DNA from: Methylocella silvestris BL2
GTDB taxonomy: Bacteria; Pseudomonadota; Alphaproteobacteria; Rhizobiales; Beijerinckiaceae
Direction: 5' to 3'
Length of the DNA: 64,000 nt
NCBI RefSeq assembly: GCF_000021745.1
Contig: NC_011666.1
Span: 1,550,001 to 1,614,000, forward strand
The notes below the pieces were generated by a model that saw only the letters and a program-made list of their open reading frames with translations, did not search any database and was not told the origin of the DNA. The translations under genes were made by a program, and so were the position numbers. Of the stretch, positions 30,742 to 40,076 are shown one piece after another; positions within the stretch are counted from its first letter, which is position 1; every line of letters starts with the position of its first letter.

Positions 30742-31614
30742 CTAGAATTTCGCTGCTACGGCTGCCGGCGGCGGATCCGCGACCCACAAAGGGATGATGA
30801 TGTTGACCCAGCCGCGTATTTCATGACCGCCGTAATTGGTTTGTGCCACGTCGCGGGTCAGCTTCAGTTGCAGATTGACGCTACCGAAATCGTATCCCAC
30901 CAGGCCCCCGACCGCGAATTGGCTTTGCTGCTGGTATCCCCTGTAAGGGGAATCGAGGTCCGCGGAACCGAATCCGACCGCGCCTATTTCGAACTTTCCG
31001 AACTTATGTGTCGCGGTAAGGTCGACGTTGATCCAATTCGTACCCCAGGAGCCGGCGTCGAGAGGGTTGCCATTCTGGCCGGTGCCGTAAATGAAAGTAG
31101 CTGAAATGTTCCAGCCGTTGGCCAGATAGCTCAAAGCGGCTGCGCCTTGGAACGAAGCGAAGTTGCGTGTCGCCCCGAGACTCGACAGTGAATCACGCAA
31201 TGGAAAATACACTCCGGCAATGAACCCGCCGAAAAATCCGCCGCCAAGATCCCAGTTCAAGTGCGCACCTACGAGAGGATTGAGAAATCCTCCCTTGTTG
31301 AGGACGTCGTGAATATTGACGTTGGCCATCGGCGTAGCGAAGTCGAACATCACGTGCCCACCCAGAACGTCCCAGGGCGTGGACCAGATCATCCAAGCAG
31401 GCATCAGCGCGCCGACGGATTGACCAGGGACCGAATTACGATATCCAAAGCTCGGCAGGGAGACTGCATAAATGCCCTGTGGAAGCGGTGCGCCCAAGGG
31501 GATACCGGCGCTGACGCCAGGGATGAGTTCCGACCGGGCGATCGACGCTGTCGCCCCGCCGCAAAGCGACAGAGCGCCAACTGTCGTCGCGATGATTTTA
31601 TTTCGCACATTCAT
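30742..31614 (-). CDS. Outer-membrane channel, phenol meta-pathway (MetA_deg) family
   Basis: This is a predicted outer-membrane beta-barrel of 290 residues from the family annotated as putative meta-pathway of phenol degradation proteins, thought to help hydrophobic aromatics enter the cell. A signal peptide starts MNVRNKIIATTVGALSLCGG and ends near ASIA. Alternating aromatic strands follow (GGHVMFDFATPMANVNI, GGGFFGGFIAGVYFPLR, GWNISATFIYGTG, FAVGGLVGYDFGSVNLQLK). The ATG at 31614 has GGAGAGG just upstream, whereas the longer frame to 31722 does not. It is co-oriented with the hydroxylase and extradiol genes. Confidence 0.85.
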   Translation of the reverse strand: MNVRNKIIATTVGALSLCGGATASIARSELIPGVSAGIPLGAPLPQGIYAVSLPSFGYRNSVPGQSVGALMPAWMIWSTPWDVLGGHVMFDFATPMANVNIHDVLNKGGFLNPLVGAHLNWDLGGGFFGGFIAGVYFPLRDSLSSLGATRNFASFQGAAALSYLANGWNISATFIYGTGQNGNPLDAGSWGTNWINVDLTATHKFGKFEIGAVGFGSADLDSPYRGYQQQSQFAVGGLVGYDFGSVNLQLKLTRDVAQTNYGGHEIRGWVNIIIPLWVADPPPAAVAAKF

Positions 31615-31956
31615 TTTCCTCTCCTTTGTTTCTTTTGTCGGGAGGCACAAGCAAGTGTCGACCTTCTTGTAATTCTTGTTGAACGCCATTCGCGCGGCGT
31701 TATTGTGCAGATATAGGGACACACCATTATGCCGATACTTAACGCACTTCCGGTTTACTTACGGCAAGCAGGCAATAGATAGCATCAACGAAATAGCTTG
31801 TGTGGGGCACGCTGCCCAAAATGGGTTTCTATTTGATTTTAATATAGCAGCTGCGTTTTTGTCACAATATTTCGAAAGACAACTCTTCTGTCGCGAAGTT
31901 CGAGGCGGGTGTTTCGACGGTTAAACACTGGCCCGGGTTATTGCCGCACGACACTA
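31615..31956. other. Intergenic region upstream of the channel gene
   Basis: There is no gene. This is the leader region of the channel gene, AT-rich in places; no confident promoter or operator was picked out. Confidence 0.4.
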
Positions 31957-32322
31957 TTATTGCAGTATTTGTTCGACGAACTCGCGCCACTGATCTAGCT
32001 CGACTATGATAATTCCGCGCGCCGACATTGAGACGACCTTCGTTTCTGCGAGCGCTATGGCCTTTCGTCGCACTGTTTCTCTGGGAATTTCAAGGATCGC
32101 CGCAATATCGACGCAGGAGACCGGCCTTATAGTAACAATTCCGCTCTTTGCCTCCGAAATGCCCAAATAACCGACTGCAAGAAAAATCAACGCTTCTTCC
32201 ACGGTCAGTCGCCGACGCGCGCGCGCCTCGCCTATGGCGCGCAAAAACCTTCCCAAGCTTTCCAAAAGCGAATGATTTTCGAAGGTCAACTTCTTTTGGT
32301 TGGGAGTTACGGAATATTGCAT
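31957..32322 (-). CDS. Small winged-helix DNA-binding protein
   Basis: This protein of about 121 residues has a helix-turn-helix near its C-terminus: VSCVDIAAILEIPRETVRRK followed by a short wing (VVSMSARGIIIVELDQW). The layout (helical N-terminal half, HTH, then a beta-wing) resembles the DNA-binding half of Crp- or MarR-like regulators without a recognisable sensor domain. The ATG at 32322 is chosen by protein likeness; the frame runs open to 32394. It lies among the catabolic genes and may regulate them, but its target is unknown. Confidence 0.6.
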   Translation of the reverse strand: MQYSVTPNQKKLTFENHSLLESLGRFLRAIGEARARRRLTVEEALIFLAVGYLGISEAKSGIVTIRPVSCVDIAAILEIPRETVRRKAIALAETKVVSMSARGIIIVELDQWREFVEQILQ

Positions 32323-32884
32323 CTGACACCAGAAGTTCGAGTTGGAACGTCGCGCTTTGATCGTGACTCCGTCTTCAGGTGAAACAGTTCCCAACGCGCC
32401 GGCGGCGCAAATATCCGCACGAGACTTCCCGAAGATTGGTCCGCCCGCGTCGCGCGTCGCGTCGACCGATCCGGTGATGGCGTCGGCAATTTTTGCGAAG
32501 GGTGAAGGCGGCGCGCGCGCCGGATACGATCCGAATCGCTTTGCAGCCGTCCATCTGCGCCACTCCCCGTCGTTTCATACTCCGCAGGGCGGTCACTGAC
32601 TTCGATCGTCAACCCCCAATTATGACGGCGCCGCGAATTGCGCTGCCGGATGTTAGATGCGATTTCCGGCCCGGTACGCCCGCAACTCGTATCATCTGCC
32701 GCCCACTAACAAGGCAGTTCGGGAATAAGTCGCTGTTCGTTTGTGGAATATCAGCCACCCGGCTCGAATCAATTCGGCCCAACTATTTCGTCCGTACTAC
32801 CTTGTCGGCCACCGGCAGACAGCTACATGAACGTGCAATCTGTGGGTGTATTATCGAACTTCAACCGGCGCTTCAGATTTCTAA
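32323..32884. other. Intergenic gap of about 560 bases
   Basis: No gene is recognised between the small regulator and the flavin hydroxylase. Frames on both strands look random. Confidence 0.4.
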
Positions 32885-34681
32885 CTAACCGACGGTTTCA
32901 AGCGGACCTGATGGGCTGATCACCCTTTGCTTGCCCAAGATGGTTTGCATGACCACGGACAGCTGATCGAGATGCTTTTCCGACGCGTCTTTTGCTCGCC
33001 ACGCAACGAACAAGTCGGGCCTCACGAGCAAAGCCCCGCTTTCGTCCACCTCGGCCATGCGCGCAAAGTCGCCATAAGTATCCACATACAGTTCGCCGGG
33101 GCCGATGACGTGAACCTGGATCGTGATCCCCAACATTTCTGACGCCTTCGCGGCCGCCTTTTCCCATGCGCCTCCCGACAGGCCTGTCAAAAGCGTAAAA
33201 CGCCCCTTGCCGCACAAGTCCAAAGTAGAGACGCGTCGCTGTGACGTTGTGAGCCACACGTGAGGCAGATGAGCGCCAGGGCGGGTGCTGGCTTGATAAT
33301 AAAGCTCCTTATCACGCGCAAAACCAGGATCTTCGGTGCCATCAGAATAGACTGCGTTAGACGCATAGCGTTGATTCAATTCGACACCGTGGCCGCCGCC
33401 AAACCCAATAATTGTTGCGTTCATCGCTATTCTAAGCGCCTGCCGACTCGCGGCGCCTTCGGAAGTCGGAGCCTTTAACGTCTGCAAGCTCTTGGAAATA
33501 TCCTCCTCCGAGGGCGAATGAGGGATGCCGAGTGCATGGAACATTGGCGGCAAGGTCGCAAGGCTGGCAAAAGCGCGTTCAACAATCTGCTGCGCAACAG
33601 GAGCTCGCTCGACTTCGTACGATTCCAAAAGCGTCGGCGCCGCGTGGCCTTTGACCACCATGGCGAGCTTCCACGCTAGGTTATAAGAGTCCTGAATGGA
33701 CGTATTGAGCCCGAGACCACCCATCGGCGTATGACGATGAATTGCGTCGCCCATACAGAACACGCGACCGCTTGAAATCTTAGCCGCGTATTGCTGATTG
33801 ATCGTCCAAGATGAAATTGCCCCGATCGTCACAGGAATCTTGTCTGTTCCAATAATTTTATGCACAATCTTCACGGCTTCCGATTCACAGAGGTTTGGCG
33901 CCCCCTTTGCGAGCTCATACCCCCAGACGCAAACCCACTTATTCCATGGGCGCACCATTCGAAGCACGCCAACGCCCGCGCCATTCACGCCAGTGCCAGC
34001 CTGAAGCATCCAGTACATATCGCTACGACGATGATCGCAAAGCGACGACAAATCCGCCGTGAACTCGACATTAATAGAGCCAGAATCACCGAGCGCCATT
34101 TGACCTTTAAAAGGCAGATCGATATCTTGCGCGACCTTGGAGCGCGCGCCGTCGGCGCCGATAAGGTATTTGGCCCTAACCTCATATTCAAGGCCTGTTA
34201 CATGATCTAACAGGAGGGCCGTTACTCCGGCGTCATCCTGTGCATGAGACAAATATTCCGTTTTGAAGCGGACGTCCGCGCCTCTCTGGGACGCTTCATT
34301 GACGACGAGAGGCTCAAAATACAGTTGGGGCAAATCGCAGACGGAGGACGGGCTGGCCAAATCGTGGGCGGCTTTATTGGTCGGGTGGGTAGACCAGGTA
34401 CGAATACGCCCGAACTCTTCACCGACCAGACTGGTGGCATAAACGTGCTCACCCATATAATTTTGCGGTGTTGCAAGACCAATTGCCGCTTCTTCCAACC
34501 CAATATCTCTCATAATCTCCATAGCGCGTTGATTTGTGATGTGAGACCGCGGTCCTGGAGATGTTGAGTGATATTTGCTAATAACAATATTTCTGATTCC
34601 TAGTCTTGATAGGAGTACAGCAGAAACAGCACCAGCCGGGCCAGCGCCGACAATCAACACGTCGGTCTCAACTTGTTTCAT
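32885..34681 (-). CDS. FAD-dependent aromatic hydroxylase (TfdB-like)
   Basis: This single-component NAD(P)H flavin monooxygenase hydroxylates phenol-type rings to catechols in the cytoplasm. The 598-residue protein equals TfdB (2,4-dichlorophenol 6-monooxygenase) in length. It shows the dinucleotide fold VLIVGAGPAGAVSAVLLSR, the DG motif in LIGADGARSKVAQ and the FAD ribityl-binding GDAIHRHTPMGGLGLNTSIQ. A thioredoxin-like C-terminal domain follows. It is last in a minus-strand set after the hydrolase and extradiol genes, 33 bases from the hydrolase. The exact phenol is not predictable; MhpA- or phenol hydroxylase-like specificity is possible. Confidence 0.88.
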   Translation of the reverse strand: MKQVETDVLIVGAGPAGAVSAVLLSRLGIRNIVISKYHSTSPGPRSHITNQRAMEIMRDIGLEEAAIGLATPQNYMGEHVYATSLVGEEFGRIRTWSTHPTNKAAHDLASPSSVCDLPQLYFEPLVVNEASQRGADVRFKTEYLSHAQDDAGVTALLLDHVTGLEYEVRAKYLIGADGARSKVAQDIDLPFKGQMALGDSGSINVEFTADLSSLCDHRRSDMYWMLQAGTGVNGAGVGVLRMVRPWNKWVCVWGYELAKGAPNLCESEAVKIVHKIIGTDKIPVTIGAISSWTINQQYAAKISSGRVFCMGDAIHRHTPMGGLGLNTSIQDSYNLAWKLAMVVKGHAAPTLLESYEVERAPVAQQIVERAFASLATLPPMFHALGIPHSPSEEDISKSLQTLKAPTSEGAASRQALRIAMNATIIGFGGGHGVELNQRYASNAVYSDGTEDPGFARDKELYYQASTRPGAHLPHVWLTTSQRRVSTLDLCGKGRFTLLTGLSGGAWEKAAAKASEMLGITIQVHVIGPGELYVDTYGDFARMAEVDESGALLVRPDLFVAWRAKDASEKHLDQLSVVMQTILGKQRVISPSGPLETVG

Positions 34682-34714
34682 CGTCTATTCCTCCCTTATT
34701 ATTTTTAGCCGACT

Positions 34715-35554
34715 TTACATAGGTCTGGCAGCAGGCTGCAAAAAGTAGATTACCACGTTGGTGAAGATCTCCGGATATTCCATCATGGCCCAATGACGGC
34801 AGTGCGGAAGGAAGTAACCCGTCGAGTTTTCGAGCAATTCGAGAAACCTCACATTCTCTTTCATTGGAATCACCAAATCGTCTTTACCGGCAAAGACAAG
34901 GCAGCGTGTTTTGACCGCAGCAACTTCCCTTTCCTCGTAGTGAAGTCCCCCGCGTTGCTTGACCCAGCCCATCGTGGCCTTGTAAGCAGCCTTACGCGCG
35001 GGATCGATCGAGAGTTCATATCGATACCGTAGAAGCTCTTCGGGCATCTCGAGGTCTGGGTTGGCCAAAACGGCGACGATCTTCCGCATGCCTTCAAAGG
35101 TGTCGTCGTAATTCACTACCGGAGCGAGCGCGGCGCTAAGCTCATGATTTAGCCCGCCGCTGCCCATAAGAACAATGCTACGCACCAGGTCTGGCCTCTT
35201 CATCGCCACACCCAGCGCCGTCGCCCCGCCCATGGAATTGCCAACAATATGAATTGATTCGCACCCAAGCGCTTCGATAAAGGCGATCGCCTGATCGTTC
35301 CGAGCGTCCTGCGTGTAGGAGAATAGACTTGGATCAGGCGCATCGGATCGACCAAATCCAACCATATCCATGGCTATAACGCGCATTCGCTCGGCAAACA
35401 TTGGGAAGCACACTGCCCAATTCCCCCAGGAATCAGCACCAGCCCCACCGCCATGGATAAGAAGAACGGGATCTCCAGAACCAGCTTCGAAGTAGTGTGT
35501 CGTGAAAGCCCCAGTTTTGATGAATTTGCTCTCGTACATTCTTAATTCGCCCAT
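34715..35554 (-). CDS. Meta-cleavage product hydrolase (alpha/beta fold)
   Basis: This 279-residue C-C bond hydrolase of the TodF/CumD/BphD type splits 2-hydroxy-6-oxo-dienoate ring-fission products into 2-hydroxypenta-2,4-dienoate and a carboxylic acid. Triad elements are the nucleophile serine in VGNSMGGATALG, the aspartate in VFAGKDDLVIP and the histidine in HCRHWAMME. The oxyanion region is LLIHGGGAGADSW. It lies between the extradiol dioxygenase and the hydroxylase, so it probably takes the product of that dioxygenase when the side chain makes it a ketone. Met at 35539 is an alternative start. Confidence 0.9.
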   Translation of the reverse strand: MGELRMYESKFIKTGAFTTHYFEAGSGDPVLLIHGGGAGADSWGNWAVCFPMFAERMRVIAMDMVGFGRSDAPDPSLFSYTQDARNDQAIAFIEALGCESIHIVGNSMGGATALGVAMKRPDLVRSIVLMGSGGLNHELSAALAPVVNYDDTFEGMRKIVAVLANPDLEMPEELLRYRYELSIDPARKAAYKATMGWVKQRGGLHYEEREVAAVKTRCLVFAGKDDLVIPMKENVRFLELLENSTGYFLPHCRHWAMMEYPEIFTNVVIYFLQPAARPM

Positions 35555-35602
35555 AGTCCCATTGATCCGCGGCCCGCGCCGTATCTTCGTGGTTTATTAA
35601 CG

Positions 35603-36490
35603 TCAATGTCCGTGCGAATGCCCCCAGTCGCTAAGCTGAGAGTAGGTCTTTACATCCCAGTTGAGATCGTCGATGACGACCCCGCCATGGCCGTATTCAA
35701 TAAGAACTCCCGAGGGCGTCTGAACATAAAACGAGAACATGTGATCGTTGGGGTGATGTCCCAACCCCATAGCTACAGGGAAGCCTGCCGCCAAACAGCG
35801 ATCGTGGGCCAAGCCAACATCATTAATATTCTCAACTTCGATCATGAGGTGATGAAGGCGCTTAGGCATAGGAATTTGCGCGGTTGCCAGAGAATGGTGC
35901 CGCCCGGTAACGGTATGAAAAAACGTGGCGTCAACGTCGACGACGCCGTGCGGCGTCTCGAGGGGAGCGCGAATATAATCGCTCAGTAGGAGTCCGAGAT
36001 TCTTGCGACAGAAATTCACTGTCTCGGAGTAGTTTTTGGCCACAACCAGAATATGACCGATACCAAGACGTCCAGTGACAAAATGACCGTTGAGAATCTT
36101 AGAGGTAAAGGGCGTTGAAGCGTACTTTGCTCCAAAGGCGAATTCATGCCGCAATCCGTTTGGGTCGATACAGAAATACGCTTTTTCTACTTTGCGCTCT
36201 ACCGCTAATTCTCGGCCGCAATCAGCTACTTTAAGTCCGGTACGAGCGAGATCCTGCACGTAGCTCGCGAGCTCATCCTCCGTGTCGAATAGCCAACCCG
36301 CATACTGCAAATCGTCTGCATCGCCACTTTCGAGGACGATTCGCTGTTCGTGGTCGTCAAGCCTGAGCGATACCGTTCCCTCTTCCTTGGCTCCCAGTTG
36401 CATGCCCAGCACATCGACGGCTAGCTGTTCCCATTTAGCGAGGTCTTGAACAGCAAAGCCCAGATAGCCCAAACATTTAATTTCCGCCAT
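35603..36490 (-). CDS. Type I extradiol dioxygenase (BphC-like)
   Basis: This two-domain vicinal-oxygen-chelate enzyme of 295 residues cleaves catechols next to the hydroxyl pair. Iron ligands in the C-terminal domain are the histidines in [10 protein letters not shown] and RLHHLMIEV and the glutamate in VLIEYGHGG. The N-terminal domain ([20 protein letters not shown]) is the degenerate copy usual in 2,3-dihydroxybiphenyl dioxygenases. The ATG at 36490 follows GAGGAG. It is the first gene of the minus-strand catabolic set. It differs from the XylE-type enzyme in the same cluster, so two ring-cleavage routes coexist. Confidence 0.9.
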   Translation of the reverse strand: MAEIKCLGYLGFAVQDLAKWEQLAVDVLGMQLGAKEEGTVSLRLDDHEQRIVLESGDADDLQYAGWLFDTEDELASYVQDLARTGLKVADCGRELAVERKVEKAYFCIDPNGLRHEFAFGAKYASTPFTSKILNGHFVTGRLGIGHILVVAKNYSETVNFCRKNLGLLLSDYIRAPLETPHGVVDVDATFFHTVTGRHHSLATAQIPMPKRLHHLMIEVENINDVGLAHDRCLAAGFPVAMGLGHHPNDHMFSFYVQTPSGVLIEYGHGGVVIDDLNWDVKTYSQLSDWGHSHGH

Positions 36491-36736
36491 GACGCTCCTC
36501 CTCAAATGATACGGCTTAGCGTTCGCGGTGCTAATCGCGAAGACGACTCCGTTTTGTTCAATTGGACTTCATTGCGGGAGGTCGGTCTATCGCGGTTATG
36601 GCGATGGCTATCCAAATCTTGCAATTAGTTGGCGTTCTCAAACAATCTTCGGTCATTCCTGGTTGCGTACATAGTTGAGAACTGAGGCGACCATTTTGCT
36701 GGAGGTTCCGGGTCTGACGGGGGACCTTGCTCTCCT

Positions 36737-36753
36737 CCCCCCCGGGGGGGGGG
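36737..36753. repeat. C7G10 homopolymer palindrome
   Basis: Seven C followed directly by ten G form a self-complementary homopolymer tract in the intergenic region upstream of the extradiol gene and just before the IS110 remnant. Such tracts slip during replication and are also a source of base-calling error. Confidence 0.85.
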
Positions 36754-36763
36754 AATGTCTTCG

Positions 36764-37430
36764 TCGAACAGCAGACGACGGGCATGCTCCTGCGTACTCA
36801 CGATCTTTTCATCCGCCAGGATTCGCAATTGGCGAACGCCTTTCTAGTGCAAATGAGCTAGGTCGGCATCGTCGGCGTGCTCGGAATGGCGTGCATTGCC
36901 AAGCTGATAAGGTACGCGGTCATGACGTCTCGTTCCCGCCTGTCTCGCGACCTGCCCTGCTCGAAATCGCAGAATAGATCGACGTGCTCTCCGATCGCAT
37001 CGAGCGCCTCGACCAGGAAATCTAGGCGGCCGTCAAGGCGATGCGACCGCTCGACGCCTGACCAGCGTCCTTGGCGCCGGGCCGCTGATCACCGCCGCCG
37101 TTCGGCGGACCGTCAACGACATTGAGGGCTTCACGGGCGCCGCGACTTCGCCGCGTGGCTGGGCCTCCCGCCGTGCCTACTCTCCAGCGGTGGAAGGGAG
37201 AAGCTCGGGTCAATCTCCAAACAGGGCAATCGCTAACTCTGGATCCTACTGGTCGTCGGCGCCTCGTCGATTATCAGTCAAGCGAAGAGCGGCGTCCCGT
37301 TGCCCGCCATGGCGGATCCGGTTGACGGCCCGCAAGCCCTACAAACGGGTCGCGATTGCGCTTGCCAATAAGACCGCCCGAATCATCCGGGCCTTACTTG
37401 CCAAGGGAGCTTCTACAGGAAACTGCGGGC
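36764..37430 (+). pseudogene. Decayed IS110-family transposase
   Basis: Pieces in changing frames follow the order of an IS110 transposase: FVEQQTTGMLLRTHDLFIRQ, then GVLGMACIAKLI, then DVLSDRIERLDQEI, then a stretch matching the FAAWLGL region (about 37138), then SISKQGNR (about 37212) and LLVVGASSII (about 37248), ending near 37430. Several stop codons and shifts separate them, and the N-terminal DEDD catalytic part is missing. The remnant separates the divergent minus- and plus-strand catabolic operons and may mark where they were joined. Confidence 0.75.
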
Positions 37431-37885
37431 AACCCGGCGGCGGTCTTACCAGCCAGGAGATCTCGGCATCTATGCCGAGAAAAGAAGCAAACGGGCGAAC
37501 GGAAACCTGAACCACGACGGACAGGAACCCGATATCGGACACGACGCCTGCCTCAATGACATACGAACAGACAAGGGGCAGCGGGCGATGTCGTCGAGGA
37601 ACAACATTCCGCCGTCCGAACACTCGAGCCGTTCGAAACCGACCTGCGTCGAACCCTTATCTTCGTGATCCGCGGACGGTCATCGGAACTGAAGATCTTG
37701 GGTCTGAGGATGGATGCTTTGGCGTCATCGCACGCCGATTAAGGGTCCTAGCGGCGTTCGGGCCGAGGACTTCGTCGTCCCTTCTGGCTGATTGGGCGAA
37801 CAAATTCTATTGCACATTGCGTTTAGTATTGTATATTGTGCGAAACAGAACGGGGCCCAACCCGCTTCAGCGCTATGGAGGAAAA
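37431..37885. other. Leader region of the Rieske oxygenase operon
   Basis: No intact gene is present. The first part is degraded sequence next to the IS110 remnant. The last 80 bases are AT-rich and hold the promoter candidate listed separately. Confidence 0.4.
37810..37837 (+). promoter_or_regulatory. Candidate promoter of the Rieske operon
   Basis: TTGCAC (37810-37815) and TATATT (37832-37837) are 16 bases apart, a plausible sigma-70 type pair about 50 bases before the ferredoxin start. GCACA and TGTGC arms flank the same stretch as an inverted repeat. AraC-type activators usually bind just upstream of such a -35 box. Confidence 0.45.
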
Positions 37886-38209
37886 ATGCGCGAACCTGGA
37901 AAATGGGTGAGAGCGACATCGTTGGCGGAACTATTGGACCGGCAAGTCATCGGGGTCGACGTCTTGGGCGTTCCCGTTGTTGTTTACTCCGTGGATGGGG
38001 AAGTTTTCGCCACTTACGACATTTGCAGCCATGGCAAGGCCCGTCTCTCGGACGGATATCTTGAAGGCCGGGAAATTGAGTGCCCATTGCACCAAGGAAC
38101 ATTCGATGTTTGTACCGGCCAAGCCGTGAAGGCTCCCTGCATTGAGCCAGTGCGTCCGTTTCAAACCAAAATCGAACATGATGACGTCCTCGTCTTCATT
38201 GACGACTAA
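37886..38209 (+). CDS. Rieske-type ferredoxin of aromatic oxygenase
   Basis: This 107-residue electron carrier has a Rieske 2Fe-2S centre: Cys and His in CSHGK, and Cys and His in CPLHQG, with the usual spacing. It passes electrons from the reductase at 40077 to the oxygenase that follows. Similar proteins serve biphenyl, naphthalene and salicylate-type oxygenases. The ATG at 37886 follows TGGAGG. It is the first gene of the plus-strand operon, 25 bases before the alpha subunit. Confidence 0.92.
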   Translation: MREPGKWVRATSLAELLDRQVIGVDVLGVPVVVYSVDGEVFATYDICSHGKARLSDGYLEGREIECPLHQGTFDVCTGQAVKAPCIEPVRPFQTKIEHDDVLVFIDD

Positions 38210-38234
38210 AAGAACAAAATAAGGAGGAGACAGT

Positions 38235-39476
38235 ATGCTTAAGCCGGCAGTTAACGATTGGCTCGCTGATCAATACGACCGAGTCCCCTATCGACTTTAT
38301 TCAGATCAGTCTGTGTATGATTCTGAGCAGAAGAAGATTTACAGCGGGCCGCTTTGGCACTTTGTCGGCATGGAGGCAGAACTAGCCAAGCCCAATGATT
38401 TCAAAACGACATTCGTTGGCGAAACGCCGGTTGTTGTGACGCGCGACGAGAACGGAAAGTTTTTTGCGTGGGTCAACCGCTGTTCGCATCGGGGCGCGTT
38501 GGTCTGTCGTGAGCGCAAAGGGAATTCAAAGTCCCACGCCTGTGTTTACCATCAATGGTCCTTCGATACGGAAGGAAATCTGACAGGCGTACCGTTCCGC
38601 CGCGGCGTGGCCGGTGTTGGGGGGTATCCGAAGGATTTCAGCACTGCGAATCATGCGCTAAAAAAACTCAGGGTAGAGACGTTTAGCGGCCTGATTTTCG
38701 CTACGTTTAATCATGATACGCCAACTTTGGCTAAGTTTTTAGGCCCCAAGGTTGTTAAGTTTCTCGATCGCGTTTGCGGTAAGCCGCTAAAATTGCTGGG
38801 CTATCATCGTCAATACATACACGGAAACTGGAAACTTTACCTCGATAATACGCGTGATCCCTACCACGCCAGTCTGTTGCATCTCTTCCATGGCACGTTC
38901 GGTCTCATTCGAACTTCGCAGACGGGCGTCTCTTGGGTGGATTCGGAAGTCGGCTGGCATAGCATCATTACTGCCGAAGGTGGCTCGGACGACAATAAAC
39001 TCGATGCATATGAGAATGAAGGCCTCAGGACGTATCAGCCCGACTCTTTCAAGTTGAAAGATATTTCGCTACTGCGAGGCCGCAAGGAATACCCGGATCC
39101 GGTAACGCTCCTGATCATGAGCGTTTTCCCCAGTTTGGTAATGCATCAGATCTCTAACACCCTATGCTTTCGTCAAGTGTTGCCAAAAGCGCCGGATCAG
39201 ACGGAATTGATTTGGCACTATTTCGGGTACGTGGACGACGACGCCGAAATGCAAGGGATCCGTCTAAAGCAAATGAATTTGGTTGGCCCCGGCGGACTGA
39301 TTTCCATGGAAGACGGAGAGGCCATCGAAATCGTCCAGCGGGCCACCGTGGGCGAAGGCGACGGGCAAGCAGTTCTGGAGATGGGAGGGCGCGACGCTGT
39401 TGGCGCTGATCATTTGGTCACCGAAGGCGCTATCCGCTGCATGTGGAAGGGCTATCGCGAGATCATGGGATTGTGA
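38235..39476 (+). CDS. Aromatic ring-hydroxylating dioxygenase, alpha subunit
   Basis: This is the catalytic large subunit of a Rieske non-heme iron oxygenase, 413 residues. Rieske ligands are in CSHRGALVC (about residue 82) and CVYHQW (about residue 103). The mononuclear iron site is DNTRDPYHASLLH (about residues 203-216), with the two histidines in HASLLH. The NTRDPYHASLLH form is like salicylate hydroxylase/anthranilate dioxygenase-type subunits rather than toluene or biphenyl types. No cis-dihydrodiol dehydrogenase gene lies nearby, which agrees with an enzyme whose product becomes a catechol without one. Composition is clearly lower in GC than in the lower-pathway genes. Confidence 0.92.
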   Translation: MLKPAVNDWLADQYDRVPYRLYSDQSVYDSEQKKIYSGPLWHFVGMEAELAKPNDFKTTFVGETPVVVTRDENGKFFAWVNRCSHRGALVCRERKGNSKSHACVYHQWSFDTEGNLTGVPFRRGVAGVGGYPKDFSTANHALKKLRVETFSGLIFATFNHDTPTLAKFLGPKVVKFLDRVCGKPLKLLGYHRQYIHGNWKLYLDNTRDPYHASLLHLFHGTFGLIRTSQTGVSWVDSEVGWHSIITAEGGSDDNKLDAYENEGLRTYQPDSFKLKDISLLRGRKEYPDPVTLLIMSVFPSLVMHQISNTLCFRQVLPKAPDQTELIWHYFGYVDDDAEMQGIRLKQMNLVGPGGLISMEDGEAIEIVQRATVGEGDGQAVLEMGGRDAVGADHLVTEGAIRCMWKGYREIMGL

Positions 39477-39484
39477 GGAAAGAG

Positions 39485-39961
39485 ATGAAAATCAACATAG
39501 AAGCACTCCTGGATGTGGCGCATTTGCAGAACTCCTATGTCCAGGCCATCGACGACGATAAGCTTGAGAGTTGGCCAAATTTCTTTACCGACCAATGTTT
39601 GTACAAGCTGTCGCCTCGCGAAAACTACGACGAGAACCTGCCTGCCTGTTTGATCATGTGCGACAGCAAGGCGATGTTGGAAGACCGTATTGTCTCATAC
39701 CGCAATGCCAACATTTACAACTGCCACTTTACGCGCCATATCGTGGGTATGCCTCGAATAACCGCGAGTAATGGGGAGACGATATCCGCAGAGACAAGTT
39801 ACGCTATTTTCCAGACTCAATTAAATGGCGAGACCTCAGTTTTTCAGGTCGGACGCTATCTCGACACAATCGTCAATGATCACGGTCAGCTGAAATTCAA
39901 AGAGAAAATTTGCGTCTTCGATACATATCGGGTCCATCGTCTACTCGCCACGCCCGTATAG
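39485..39961 (+). CDS. Aromatic ring-hydroxylating dioxygenase, beta subunit
   Basis: This 158-residue small subunit has the NTF2-like cone fold common to ring-hydroxylating oxygenases. Family features are YVQAIDDDKLESWPNFFTD at the start, the IYNCHFTRHIVGMPRI segment and the C-terminal KEKICVFDTYRV. It forms the hetero-oligomer with the alpha subunit eight bases upstream and is mainly structural. The ATG at 39485 has a GAGGAAAGAG site. Confidence 0.92.
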   Translation: MKINIEALLDVAHLQNSYVQAIDDDKLESWPNFFTDQCLYKLSPRENYDENLPACLIMCDSKAMLEDRIVSYRNANIYNCHFTRHIVGMPRITASNGETISAETSYAIFQTQLNGETSVFQVGRYLDTIVNDHGQLKFKEKICVFDTYRVHRLLATPV

Positions 39962-40076
39962 GAATAACGACTAAAACGCGCGGGAAGTTTCTGACGCATC
40001 TTGGGCAGCGCCGAGAGAAACCCGCCTTGATTTCAATACATCGATGCCGATCCATGGCCATTACCGGGGATAAAAA

